Assembly: GCA_034003245.1 (NCBI GenBank)
Contig: JAVEYY010000006.1
Coordinates: 70,432-134,431 of the forward strand
From: Perlabentimonas sp034003245
GTDB lineage: Bacteria; Bacteroidota; Bacteroidia; Bacteroidales; Tenuifilaceae
Length of the DNA stretch: 64,000 nucleotides
Reading direction: 5' to 3'
The notes beneath the pieces were generated by a model that was not told the origin of the DNA, searched no databases, and saw nothing but the letters and a program-made list of their open reading frames with translations. The translations under genes were made by a program, and so were the position numbers. The first letter of the stretch is position 1. Each line of letters starts with the position of its first letter. Shown piece by piece: positions 45,819-54,089 of the stretch.

Positions 45819-45882
45819 AGTTTAAAGTGACTAGAGGTTAAAGTGACTAGAGTTTAAAGTGACTAGAGTTTAAAGTGACTAG
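45819..45882. repeat. Short tandem repeat, 16-bp unit
   Basis: About four copies of AGAGTTTAAAGTGACT (one with AGAGGTTAAAGTGACT) directly after the DUF4293 gene, trailing off into AGTGACAAAGTAACAAAGTG. A related stretch occurs inverted at 1299-1323. Confidence 0.85.
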
Positions 45883-46007
45883 TGACAAAGTAACAAAGTG
45901 AACTATAACTTTATACAAATAGAATATTACTGGTTTTGTTTTGATGGTTTTGTATTAACTGCTGATTGTGTTTGTATACATTATCATCAGTGAATTGATT
46001 TAAAGAA

Positions 46008-46037
46008 GAACACCCGGGCTCTCGTGTCCGGGTGTTC
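46008..46037 (-). terminator. Terminator of pyrB-pyrI
   Basis: Ten-bp stem GAACACCCGG / CCGGGTGTTC with a 10-base loop, 10 bp after the pyrI stop codon. The minus-strand continuation is T-rich (TTCTTTAAAT). Confidence 0.8.
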
Positions 46038-46047
46038 CCTTTATAAA

Positions 46048-46506
46048 TTATAGGTAAACCATATGCTCTTGGTCGGTAATCTTTTCGCAGTAGTGGCACT
46101 TTAGGGCCACGGTTTGCTTGTCGACAACTGCAAATTTGGTTTTAACCGCCTCAACGTTAGTTATACATTTGGGATTAACGCACTTTACAATTCCCTCAAT
46201 GCTATCGGGCACTTCAACCACTTGCTTTTCCACAACGGTGTAATCCCTTATCACGTTTAGCTTGGCATGGGGAGCCACCACGGCAATACGATTAATCTCG
46301 TCGCGCTCAAAAAACTTATCGGCAATTTTAATAATTGCCTTACGACCCAACCTATGGCTCTCCATATTAGTGCCAAAGGTGATAAGGTTATCAATCTTTT
46401 CGAGGCCAAGGATTGATATTACTTTAAACAGATTTTGAGCTGGTATATGATCGATTACTGTGCCCGATTCGATGGCACTTACGCTTAGCTGCTTTTTCTC
46501 TTTCAT
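46048..46506 (-). CDS. pyrI: Aspartate carbamoyltransferase regulatory subunit
   Basis: 152 residues, the standard PyrI length. The N-terminal allosteric domain (VSAIESGTVIDHIPAQNLFK) binds nucleotide effectors. The C-terminal zinc domain has the four ligands in VKCVNPKCITN and LKCHYCEKIT (C-x4-C ... C-x2-C). PyrI forms the 2(c3):3(r2) holoenzyme with PyrB. It lies 18 bp after pyrB on the same strand. Confidence 0.98.
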   Translation of the reverse strand: MKEKKQLSVSAIESGTVIDHIPAQNLFKVISILGLEKIDNLITFGTNMESHRLGRKAIIKIADKFFERDEINRIAVVAPHAKLNVIRDYTVVEKQVVEVPDSIEGIVKCVNPKCITNVEAVKTKFAVVDKQTVALKCHYCEKITDQEHMVYL

Positions 46507-46524
46507 CGCTTTAGTTATTTCAAT

Positions 46525-47439
46525 TTATTTTAAACCTAGGATTAACGCCATAATGGCCATTCGAGTGTAAACACCGTTCATGGCCTGTGGAAAGTAGTAT
46601 GCTTTAGGGTTGGGATCCACATCGGTATGAATCTCGTTTACCCTAGGTAGCGGGTGAAGAACACGCATTGTCGATTTAGTATTCTCAAGCATCTTGTTGC
46701 GAAGTACATATACATTCTTTACCTTTTCGTACTCCAAGGGATCGGAGAATCGCTCACGCTGCACGCGGGTCATGTAAATAATGTCAGCCTTATCAAGATT
46801 CTCGTTCAAATCGGATTGCTCAGTGAACTTTAACCCCATGCTGTTTAGCATTAGCTTATACTCATTGGGCATTTGCAGCTCCTTTGGAGCAACAAAAGTG
46901 AACGTAGCACCAAACTGGCTCATGGCCATTAGTAGCGAGTGAACAGTACGTCCGTACTTTAGGTCACCAACCAAGAATATATTAAGATTCTGCAGCGTTC
47001 CCTGTGTTTTACGGATTGAGTACAAATCGAGTAGCGTTTGGGTTGGATGCTGGTTGGCCCCATCGCCGGCATTAACAATTGGCACTGGCGAAACCTCGCT
47101 GGCATAGCGGGCACTTCCCTCAACAGGATGACGCATCACTATTAGGTCGGAGTAGTTGGCAACAGTTAGGATGGTGTCTTTTAAACTCTCGCCCTTGGAA
47201 ACCGAAGTGCTTGAAGCCTCTGAAAATCCAATAACGCGGCCTCCCAAACGGCTAACCGCACTTTCGAAACTCAACCGCGTACGGGTTGATGGCTCAAAGA
47301 AAAGGGTAGCAACCACAGTTTTATTCAAGATATCCTGAATAGGATTCTTTTCAAACTCCTCCGCCAGGTCGAGCACCTTAATAATTTCGTCCTTGGTGAG
47401 GTCGTTAATTGCAACCAAGCTTTTGTTTTTCATCTCCAT
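46525..47439 (-). CDS. pyrB: Aspartate carbamoyltransferase catalytic subunit
   Basis: 304 residues. PyrB makes N-carbamoyl-aspartate in the first committed step of pyrimidine synthesis. Motifs: ATLFFEPSTRTRLSFESAVS (phosphate-binding STRTR), MRHPVEGSARYASEV, NAGDGANQHPTQTLLDLYSI (HPTQ), GDLKYGRTVHSLLMAM, and VLHPLPRVNEIHTDVDPNPK. The K of the 80s loop is in SSTSVSKGESLKD. Two in-frame ATGs (47439, 47433) are close; the first is used. First gene of the pyrBI unit. Confidence 0.98.
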   Translation of the reverse strand: MEMKNKSLVAINDLTKDEIIKVLDLAEEFEKNPIQDILNKTVVATLFFEPSTRTRLSFESAVSRLGGRVIGFSEASSTSVSKGESLKDTILTVANYSDLIVMRHPVEGSARYASEVSPVPIVNAGDGANQHPTQTLLDLYSIRKTQGTLQNLNIFLVGDLKYGRTVHSLLMAMSQFGATFTFVAPKELQMPNEYKLMLNSMGLKFTEQSDLNENLDKADIIYMTRVQRERFSDPLEYEKVKNVYVLRNKMLENTKSTMRVLHPLPRVNEIHTDVDPNPKAYYFPQAMNGVYTRMAIMALILGLK

Positions 47440-47483
47440 TAAATTTAAGTTATGGTAAAGGTTATCAATATAATATCAAAAAA

Positions 47484-47507
47484 AGCCTCGTTAATAAACG
47501 AGGCTAA
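47484..47507 (-). terminator. Terminator after the YigZ-family gene
   Basis: Nine-bp stem AGCCTCGTT / AACGAGGCT with a 4-base loop (AATA). On the minus strand it is followed by TTTTTTGATAT, so it ends the 49019-47513 unit just upstream of pyrB. Confidence 0.88.
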
Positions 47508-47512
47508 AATGC

Positions 47513-48127
47513 TTAATCGGTTCTTACGTACTCTGCAACGGCCGAATCTATCTTGTCAACCTTATCGAGAACTAAGGTTAACTTCGATTGGCGAATACCA
47601 ATAGTTACTGAGCAACTGGTATCGAAAACCTGGTTGATAACAAATAAATCCTCATCCTTAATAAGCCTCATCACCTCGTTGGTAGCAGGGTATGCAAATG
47701 AGATTTTATAAATATCGTTTACGGTTTTCTCAACTATGGTAGCAGCATCAAGTGATTCGGAGGCTGCTGTTTTGTATGCATTAATAAGACCCGAAACCCC
47801 CAGTTTTGTTCCTCCAAAGTATCGGATAACCACAACCAAAGTATTTGTAAGGTTTCGGCTTAGTAGTTGTCCGTGAATTGGTTTACCCGCTGTACTCGAT
47901 GGCTCTCCATCGTCGTTGGCTCTCCAACTTTCGCTTTTAAAACCAAGAATGTACGCGTAGCAATGATGACGAGCATCGTGATACTGCTTTCGTAAATCGA
48001 CCAGAATTGTCTTTATCTCCTCCTCGGACTGTATAGGAAATGCAAGAGCAATAAACTTACTGCCCTTTTCCTTATAAAGTCCCTCCGACTTACCTGCAAT
48101 TGTTAAATATGTATCGGTTTGCTCCAT
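47513..48127 (-). CDS. YigZ/IMPACT family protein
   Basis: 204 residues. The UPF0029 N-terminal domain shows KEKGSKFIALAFPIQSEEEI, HHCYAYILGFKSESWRANDD, the highly conserved DDGEPSSTAGKPIHGQLLSR, and TLVVVIRYFGGTKLGVSGLI. A small EF-G-like C-terminal domain follows. IMPACT proteins have a translation-related role; in bacteria the function is not settled. The DMT transporter gene lies 7 bp upstream on the same strand. Confidence 0.94.
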   Translation of the reverse strand: MEQTDTYLTIAGKSEGLYKEKGSKFIALAFPIQSEEEIKTILVDLRKQYHDARHHCYAYILGFKSESWRANDDGEPSSTAGKPIHGQLLSRNLTNTLVVVIRYFGGTKLGVSGLINAYKTAASESLDAATIVEKTVNDIYKISFAYPATNEVMRLIKDEDLFVINQVFDTSCSVTIGIRQSKLTLVLDKVDKIDSAVAEYVRTD

Positions 48128-48134
48128 TTACAAT

Positions 48135-49019
48135 TTAGCTTACAGCGAGTAAAATGATTGAAATAATGGAAAGCCCGATTCCAACCCAGTTAATCCGCAT
48201 GGGTCGTTCACGGTATACCAAAAATCCAATTATTACACTAAGCGTAACAATTCCTATATTGTTGATACCAAAAATCACAGAGCCCATGGCCTGTTGACCC
48301 GTGCTTATATCGATATGATTTAATGCGAGGAGAAGAAAGTACATCGATCCAAAGTTGGCCAAACCTAAAAGAGCTCCTACTATCCAGGTTTTTGGTTTGA
48401 CAATACTTTTAATGGCTGGCTTATTAAACGGTAAGATCACTAGTCCAACCAGCAGTGAGCAGGCAAAAACCACCGACGAGAAAGCTGGGGCTAGTTCGCC
48501 ATTTATATAAGCCGATTGGGCTAATTTTACAAATGAATCGACAATCCCCATTCCTATAAAAAGAAATACTGGCAGAAGCACTACTTTAGAATCGAGAGAC
48601 CTATTACTCTTGCGGTAAACTGTAAGGTAAAGAGCAAGCAACGCAAGCAGTATACCGGCTATCTTAACTGGACTTAAAATATCGTTAGCATCGTACCAAA
48701 TGGAGAAAGCAATGGGAAATATCACCGACATTTTAACCGCTACAGTGGTAACCGCCACCCCTGCTTTCTGTGTACTCTTACCTATGGCGTAAAACATTAC
48801 AATAAACATTACACCAACCAGCAAAGCGATGGGTAACCAATTCTGTTGAAAAAGTTGGAGGGTAAATGGATTACTATCGCTCAAAAAAAAACCTGCTAGG
48901 CAGGCTATGAGGTAATTAACAACTATGGCGCTAAAGGTGAAGATTTTGTGCCGTTCAACCAGCTTAAATACAACGAATATTGTTGCCGACGATAGAATAC
49001 TGAGCGCTAAAAAAACCAT
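48135..49019 (-). CDS. EamA/DMT-superfamily transporter
   Basis: 294 residues with about ten predicted membrane helices in two EamA halves (e.g. IFTFSAIVVNYLIACLAGFF, AVKMSVIFPIAFSIW in the first; PAFSSVVFACSLLVGLVILP, AMGSVIFGINNIGIVTLSVI in the second). DMT carriers export or import small metabolites; the substrate is not predictable. Upstream partner of the YigZ-family gene. Confidence 0.88.
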   Translation of the reverse strand: MVFLALSILSSATIFVVFKLVERHKIFTFSAIVVNYLIACLAGFFLSDSNPFTLQLFQQNWLPIALLVGVMFIVMFYAIGKSTQKAGVAVTTVAVKMSVIFPIAFSIWYDANDILSPVKIAGILLALLALYLTVYRKSNRSLDSKVVLLPVFLFIGMGIVDSFVKLAQSAYINGELAPAFSSVVFACSLLVGLVILPFNKPAIKSIVKPKTWIVGALLGLANFGSMYFLLLALNHIDISTGQQAMGSVIFGINNIGIVTLSVIIGFLVYRERPMRINWVGIGLSIISIILLAVS

Positions 49020-49220
49020 TCCTTAAAGTTTGGGTAAAATTAATGTATTTTTCTTTGCCCGCCATTAAAAAAGCAACATCGGTTTTTATGTTTTATAAAA
49101 TAGTTATCAACAGCGTATTTCTTAACTTTTAGCTCCAAAAGTTAAAACAATGTTGGTTTAAACTGCACGTATTAAAATATCGATTCAACCGGCAAAAATT
49201 AAAAAAGTAATATAAACCAC

Positions 49221-49248
49221 TTTTGGTATTTATATTTTGATATTTTTG
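49221..49248 (+). promoter_or_regulatory. Promoter of the TPR-PP2C phosphatase gene
   Basis: TTTTG (49221-49225) and an exact -7 element TATTTTTG (49241-49248), 15 bp apart, about 48 bp before the GTG start at 49297. Confidence 0.6.
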
Positions 49249-49296
49249 CAGTGTGTGTAATAGCCAACACATCCTATATTCTTAATTGCTTTTCAT

Positions 49297-51513
49297 GTGA
49301 TTAAATCTTTTTTTGCCTCTTTTACTCCTCTACTATTCGGTTTAATACTCTGGTGCGCTACCGGAAATGCACAATCCAACTCCGTTGAATCAAAGGATTC
49401 GGTAAAGGTTACTGTGAGCAAGTCGCAAGCGAAACTCAGCATCGAAAATCAGATAGTTATAGCCAAGGATAAAGGCGATAAAAACTCTATTCATCGAGGA
49501 TATATTTTACTTGGCAAACACCATTTACAAAACCACAACCTCGATGAAGCAATAATTGCGCTAAATGCTGCACGCCTAATATCTTCCGAGCTAAATCTTA
49601 ATTCCGTAAAGTACGAGGCCATCAGGCTTCTCGCGGAGGCATACTTGGCCAAGGAACAGCGTCAAGAGGCCCGTGAATACCTTTACAAAGGCCTTGAACT
49701 GAACATCCTGCTTAATGATAGCCTTTATACAGGCTGGTTCTACCTACGGTTAGCCGAGGTATATCTGGAGACCGGAATGCTGGGGCAAGCCTTAGATATG
49801 GCGCTGAAAGCCCAAGCGATATTTGAGAGAACTAACGATGAATCCAACCTAATTTACTCCCTGCTTAACCTCTCATCGATTCACAACCAGCTGGGCAGTT
49901 TGGACACATCGCTACAATACCTCCATCAGACCTCCAAACTAGTTGAAAGTATCAACAATAGTGTGGTTATAGCCCACTATAAGCTGGGCTGTAGCCAGCT
50001 AAAAATTCTACAGGGTAAATTCACAGAAGCAAATAAACTCGGCGATGAGGCCGTTGAAATGCTGAAAGTGTATAGTTCAAAAGAAACCTATAGGGCTAAA
50101 TCGCTTGTTGGTGAGATTAACTATCATCTCAAAAATTACTCGAAAGCACAGAGCTATCTTACCGAAGCCATAGAGAATCAGCAAGCATTAAACGACCAGT
50201 CGGGGTTAGCTCTCTCATACCTTAGAATGGCCAATTTACATAGAGCGCTTGGCGATTTGAACAACTCGTCGGAAAGTTACAGGCATTGTCTTAGCATTGC
50301 GGCAAAAGTTGGCTTAACCAATATAGTAAGGCAAGCGTACAAAGGTCTTTCGCAGGTAAACAGAATTTCCGGGAATTTGGGGAAAGCATACAGTTCCCTC
50401 GACAATTACACCCGCATAACCGATAGCCTTTTCACTGCACAAAAAAGTAACGAAGCGAACAAGGTTGAGGAAAATACGATACTTCAACATCATCTGTCGG
50501 ACCTACAAAGTAAGGAGAGCGAACTCGAAAGATTCAAGGGACAAGTTAAGCAGCAAAAACGCAATCAGGTGCTACTGGCAACCGTTACCGTGCTGTTTTT
50601 CCTGATACTGGTCTTATCTATTCGTGAGTTTGTGCAAAAAAATAGGGCAAACGAGCTACTCGTAAAGCAGAAAGCCGAGATTGAGCATCAAAAGCAGCTG
50701 GCCGATAGAAAAACCCGCAACTTTACCGATAGCCTCAACTACTCCCAACGTATCCAAAAAGCCATCCTCAGAACGTCGCTCACCATTCAAAACCTGTTCC
50801 CCGAATCGTTTATTATTCTGCTCCCTAAGGATATTGTGAGCGGCGACTTTTACTGGATAAAGGAGAAAAACGAGCGAATCCTGTTTGCCCTTGCCGATTG
50901 CACGGGTCATGGCGTACCAGGAGCACTTATGAGTATTATTGGCACCTTTGGGCTAAACCAGGTGGTAAACGAATTGAATATCACCAGCCCCAGCGAAATT
51001 CTCACCAACATAAACGACATATTCAGGGAAAACCTGATTAGGAAGGAGAGCAGCGAAATTTTCGATGGGATGGATATTGCCATCTGCTGCTATAACCCCA
51101 AAACAAAGGAGCTGATGTATTCGGGAGCCAATATCCCGCTTCATATCTGCCGTAGCAACCTTCTGCCCCAGCCCTCGAGCGCCATCTCGGCCAAGGGGAA
51201 AACCCATACCCTATTCCATGTAAAACCCGCCAAGCTGAATATTGGATCAAATATCGATACCGAACCCTTCAAAAACCACAGCATTACACTGATGGAGGGA
51301 GATGTAATTTACCTCTTTTCCGATGGATTTGCCGATCAGTTTGGTGGCGCCGAAGGCCGTAAATTCAAATCGACGCAGCTTTACAAGCTGCTGGTAGGTA
51401 TCTCAACCCTTACACTCGATGAGCAGAAGACGCTCCTGGAAACAACCTTTATCGCCTGGAAAGGCGATCACAACCAGCTCGACGACATGAGCTTTATGGG
51501 GATTAGGATATAG
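49297..51513 (+). CDS. TPR-sensor serine phosphatase (SpoIIE/PP2C type)
   Basis: 738 residues from GTG 49297; the nearby ATG (49295) is out of frame and hits a stop at once. The signal peptide (IKSFFASFTPLLFGLILWCA) is followed by periplasmic TPR repeats (about 60-380, e.g. FYLRLAEVYLETGMLGQALD), a coiled coil, one membrane helix (about 425-447) and a second coiled coil. The cytoplasmic phosphatase domain has DIVSGDFYWIKEK, FALADCTGHGVPGALMSIIG (catalytic Asp/Gly motif) and VIYLFSDGFADQFGG. The layout mirrors the TPR kinase at 3639 with the kinase replaced by a phosphatase. These proteins usually act on anti-sigma-factor antagonists in partner-switching pathways; no such partner is in view. 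Confidence 0.93.
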   Translation: MIKSFFASFTPLLFGLILWCATGNAQSNSVESKDSVKVTVSKSQAKLSIENQIVIAKDKGDKNSIHRGYILLGKHHLQNHNLDEAIIALNAARLISSELNLNSVKYEAIRLLAEAYLAKEQRQEAREYLYKGLELNILLNDSLYTGWFYLRLAEVYLETGMLGQALDMALKAQAIFERTNDESNLIYSLLNLSSIHNQLGSLDTSLQYLHQTSKLVESINNSVVIAHYKLGCSQLKILQGKFTEANKLGDEAVEMLKVYSSKETYRAKSLVGEINYHLKNYSKAQSYLTEAIENQQALNDQSGLALSYLRMANLHRALGDLNNSSESYRHCLSIAAKVGLTNIVRQAYKGLSQVNRISGNLGKAYSSLDNYTRITDSLFTAQKSNEANKVEENTILQHHLSDLQSKESELERFKGQVKQQKRNQVLLATVTVLFFLILVLSIREFVQKNRANELLVKQKAEIEHQKQLADRKTRNFTDSLNYSQRIQKAILRTSLTIQNLFPESFIILLPKDIVSGDFYWIKEKNERILFALADCTGHGVPGALMSIIGTFGLNQVVNELNITSPSEILTNINDIFRENLIRKESSEIFDGMDIAICCYNPKTKELMYSGANIPLHICRSNLLPQPSSAISAKGKTHTLFHVKPAKLNIGSNIDTEPFKNHSITLMEGDVIYLFSDGFADQFGGAEGRKFKSTQLYKLLVGISTLTLDEQKTLLETTFIAWKGDHNQLDDMSFMGIRI

Positions 51514-51566
51514 CTGTAACCACAAATGGCTACACTCCTATTCCCAATAACCAGTCGGCTTACATA

Positions 51567-52541
51567 CTAATCAATGCTAATTTTTGAAATACGGGCTAAC
51601 CCTGTTGACTCCTTATAATGAAAAAGGTGAGGATCACCATTTAGGTAAATAACTTCGAATTGCGACCAGCCCTTAGACCATTTGGTTTTATAAATATCGG
51701 TGAATGATTTTTCAGAGTCATTTTGCAAAAGAATTTGAACCTCCCCATTTGAAGAGCAGTACAGAAAAAGCATCACTTTTTGGTTAGCTAAAACTAGGTT
51801 AGCATTGGTCCAATTAGCTGTTGGTTTGAGCTCAAAAATATCAGCCCCTTGGAAAATATTATTAAACAGATTCTCTGATATCATCTGGCCGTTTTTCGAT
51901 GCACGTTCAACCACAATTCGATTATTTTTTTTGCACTGTTTTAAAACGATGAAATTATTGTTATTCTCAACCAGCTGCAAATTGTCCCAATCCGGTTCTA
52001 TCTGTACAACATTTGTTTTTCGCAAAGAGAATGATTCAGAATGATGAAGCGTGTTAATTAGAATTGTACCCGTCTCTTTGGAGTAACTAAGCAAATAGTG
52101 TGAATCGATATGGGGAAAAAGTTTTGATAACGACCATCTATCGGAAAAATCCTCTTCGAAAGAATGAGCAATTGAAATACTCTTACTAAGAATATTCTTG
52201 GTAAGCCTCACCCTCCCTCCGTTGGAGAGTGTTATCAAGTCGCAGTTATTCTCATGGTTAACAAACTCAAAAACATTCCAATTAGTTCCCAACGCAATGG
52301 TTTGAATTGGGGTATTTTCCCCAAACATATTCCACAGGGCAGCTTTGCCCGTGTGGCTATCGTAGCAGAACAGGAAGGGATTGCCCCCGCTAACAAAGCA
52401 ATGGGCATAATCGAACCCCTTACTCACCGTTATCTCGGCAATTGGTATATCTACATTCCCCCTTTGGATAGATGACAGTAGTGAGAGAGGAATAAGGAAA
52501 AGATAAATCAATACCTGCAATGTTTTAAATATTTGCATCAT
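51567..52541 (-). CDS. Exported beta-propeller-like protein
   Basis: 324 residues from the ATG at 52541 (ATGs at 52547 and 52538 are also possible). A hydrophobic signal peptide (IFKTLQVLIYLFLIPLSLLS) starts it. The body repeats a motif of the form H/F-L-F-x-Y-x-x-x-T-G-x-A/I: NPFLFCYDSHTGKAALWNM, HYLLSYSKETGTILINTL, PHLFHYKESTGLARISKI. Between them are weaker copies (NNFIVLKQCKKNNRIVVER, KVMLFLYCSSNGEVQILLQ). A beta-propeller of about six blades is likely. I do not recognise a family. It marks the edge of the trefoil-protein region and is on the same strand. Confidence 0.7.
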   Translation of the reverse strand: MMQIFKTLQVLIYLFLIPLSLLSSIQRGNVDIPIAEITVSKGFDYAHCFVSGGNPFLFCYDSHTGKAALWNMFGENTPIQTIALGTNWNVFEFVNHENNCDLITLSNGGRVRLTKNILSKSISIAHSFEEDFSDRWSLSKLFPHIDSHYLLSYSKETGTILINTLHHSESFSLRKTNVVQIEPDWDNLQLVENNNNFIVLKQCKKNNRIVVERASKNGQMISENLFNNIFQGADIFELKPTANWTNANLVLANQKVMLFLYCSSNGEVQILLQNDSEKSFTDIYKTKWSKGWSQFEVIYLNGDPHLFHYKESTGLARISKISID

Positions 52542-52888
52542 ACACATTAGTTGGCGTTGCAATGGGGTTTTGAAACAGAATTAGCATCAATTTTTGTTGA
52601 GTTTTTTAAAGAAAAAAAGGCTTGAAGACGGAAGATCGAAGAGCTAAGGGCCAAGAGCTAAGAGCATGTGGTTAGTTTAAAGGTTGAAGACCGTAGTGGT
52701 AAATGAAGAAGAATCTAAAACCGGAACCCTAACGTCATGGCGAGTGAGGTACGAGCGAAGCCATCTATTACATCAGAATACACTTATCTCAACTTGTCTC
52801 AGCAAATTTCGCTTCGATCCCAAACACGCTGTCTGTAATGAAACGGGGCTGCCCTAGAGCAGCCCCGTTGAAGATTGCGAAGAGGATT
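52542..52888. other. Spacer with dispersed repeat and terminator
   Basis: No gene seen. The stretch 52735-52830 (GTCATGGCGAGTGAGGTACG..., GCGAAGCCATCT, then a partly inverted copy TTTCGCTTCGATCCC) has the character of a dispersed GCGA-type intergenic repeat. The hairpin at 52842-52869 belongs to the next gene. Confidence 0.5.
52842..52869 (-). terminator. Hairpin terminator of trefoil gene A
   Basis: Eleven-bp stem AACGGGGCTGC / GCAGCCCCGTT with a 6-base loop, 19 bp after the stop codon of the gene ending at 52889. There is no long T tract on either side. Confidence 0.7.
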
Positions 52889-53836
52889 CTATCGCTTTGT
52901 TGGACGGGTTGTTGGACGGGGCTTTACGGTCGGTTCCTCAACCACAAACTCCATATAGGCATCACCCGAGAAGCTAAGGGTTTTGCCATCGGCGCTAAGC
53001 TCACCGGGGTTGTAGATATCGGGCAAGTAGATGTACTTGCCGTTCTCGTACCGAATCTCAATCACGTGCGAGAACTTTGTTTCGGTAGGTTGTCCTGGGG
53101 GAACATCGGAGTTGTGGTTGGTTCCCGACACCTCCATCAGAATGGCGTTACCCTGAATGGCCTTTACCTTGGCTTTCCCCTCCGATCGCGACACCATACC
53201 GCCCGACTTGTAGCTGAAGCTCTTGTTCTTAATAAAAAAATCGGGGGTTTTAGAATAGGGTACAAATGGCTTCTTGGTTTTCACGTCAATCAGGTACCAC
53301 TCCATCCAAGGGCCGTTATGGTCGTCCCAAATATGAACGTTGGACCTGTTGCTGCTGCTCCTATTGGCAAGGCATAAGGCTTTACCGCTATTCTGGTCGT
53401 AGATCTTAAACCGGCCATTCCCCAGGTGATGCAACAGGAACCGCTGGTTGGTGAGGTTGGTGCGGTCCCACACCTGCACGTTGGAGCCATTGGGCGTAGT
53501 TGGCCCCTTTGCCCCTTGTATATCAATCCGGGTCTCGTTGGTAAGCCCAACCTGAATCTCGTAGTAGCCAGGCACTGTTGACGGGTAAAAGGTGAAGTAC
53601 CGGTCGTGGTGCACATCCAAATCGTAAACCTGAATGTTTGCCCCTCGCGAGATGGACATGTTGGGCTGGAAAATTCCTGGAACATCCCAGTAGCCGCCCT
53701 GATTCTTGCCGAAGTTCATGGCCGATTGGATATGGAAACGAGTGCCAGGCCCCGTTGGTACCTCGGCTGGGGTTTGAGCATTAGCTGTTACCATTGCCAA
53801 CAGTGTTGCAATAAGTAGTGTAAGCGCTTTTTTCAT
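52889..53836 (-). CDS. Exported ricin-like beta-trefoil protein A
   Basis: 315 residues from the ATG at 53836 (signal peptide MKKALTLLIATLLAMVTANA; the longer frame to 53920 lacks a signal). Residues ~25-185 form a ricin-type beta-trefoil: opening FHIQSAMNFGKNQGGYWDVP, then three repeats ending in NIQVYDLDVHHDRYFTFYP, NVQVWDRTNLTNQRFLLHH and NVHIWDDHNGPWMEWYLID (the QxW motif, partly altered). Residues ~195-300 form a second domain (DFFIKNKSFSYKSGGMVSRS, GTNHNSDVPPGQPTETKF, LPDIYNPGELSADGKTLSFS) also found in paralogue C. A Thr/Pro/Arg tail ends it. Ricin-like folds usually bind glycans; binding here is inferred. Nearly identical in DNA to part of paralogue B. Confidence 0.88.
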   Translation of the reverse strand: MKKALTLLIATLLAMVTANAQTPAEVPTGPGTRFHIQSAMNFGKNQGGYWDVPGIFQPNMSISRGANIQVYDLDVHHDRYFTFYPSTVPGYYEIQVGLTNETRIDIQGAKGPTTPNGSNVQVWDRTNLTNQRFLLHHLGNGRFKIYDQNSGKALCLANRSSSNRSNVHIWDDHNGPWMEWYLIDVKTKKPFVPYSKTPDFFIKNKSFSYKSGGMVSRSEGKAKVKAIQGNAILMEVSGTNHNSDVPPGQPTETKFSHVIEIRYENGKYIYLPDIYNPGELSADGKTLSFSGDAYMEFVVEEPTVKPRPTTRPTKR

Positions 53837-54089
53837 AATCTTCTTGCTAAGGTTAAAATAACTATTATTAATTGTTGAGTTATGCCTGCGAAATTGAAAG
53901 CTTAACGTAGCAATTCTCAATCATTTTTCCAAAAAAGATTTCCAAGTTTTACGAATATGAGGATGTCTCACGAGTCAAAAAAAAATTTTTAATCTTCATT
54001 GTGTGGCTTTGTGTAACCGCATTTTTAGCATAGCACAAAGTTCACAAAGGACTTTTGAGACACCCTCTTGTTTTTGGTTAGACCAACCC

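Noticed and set aside
52838..53377. Long plus-strand open frame opposite trefoil gene A
   Set aside because: It is antisense to a strongly supported exported protein, has no signal or recognisable domain, and similar mirror frames occur opposite the other GC-richer trefoil genes.
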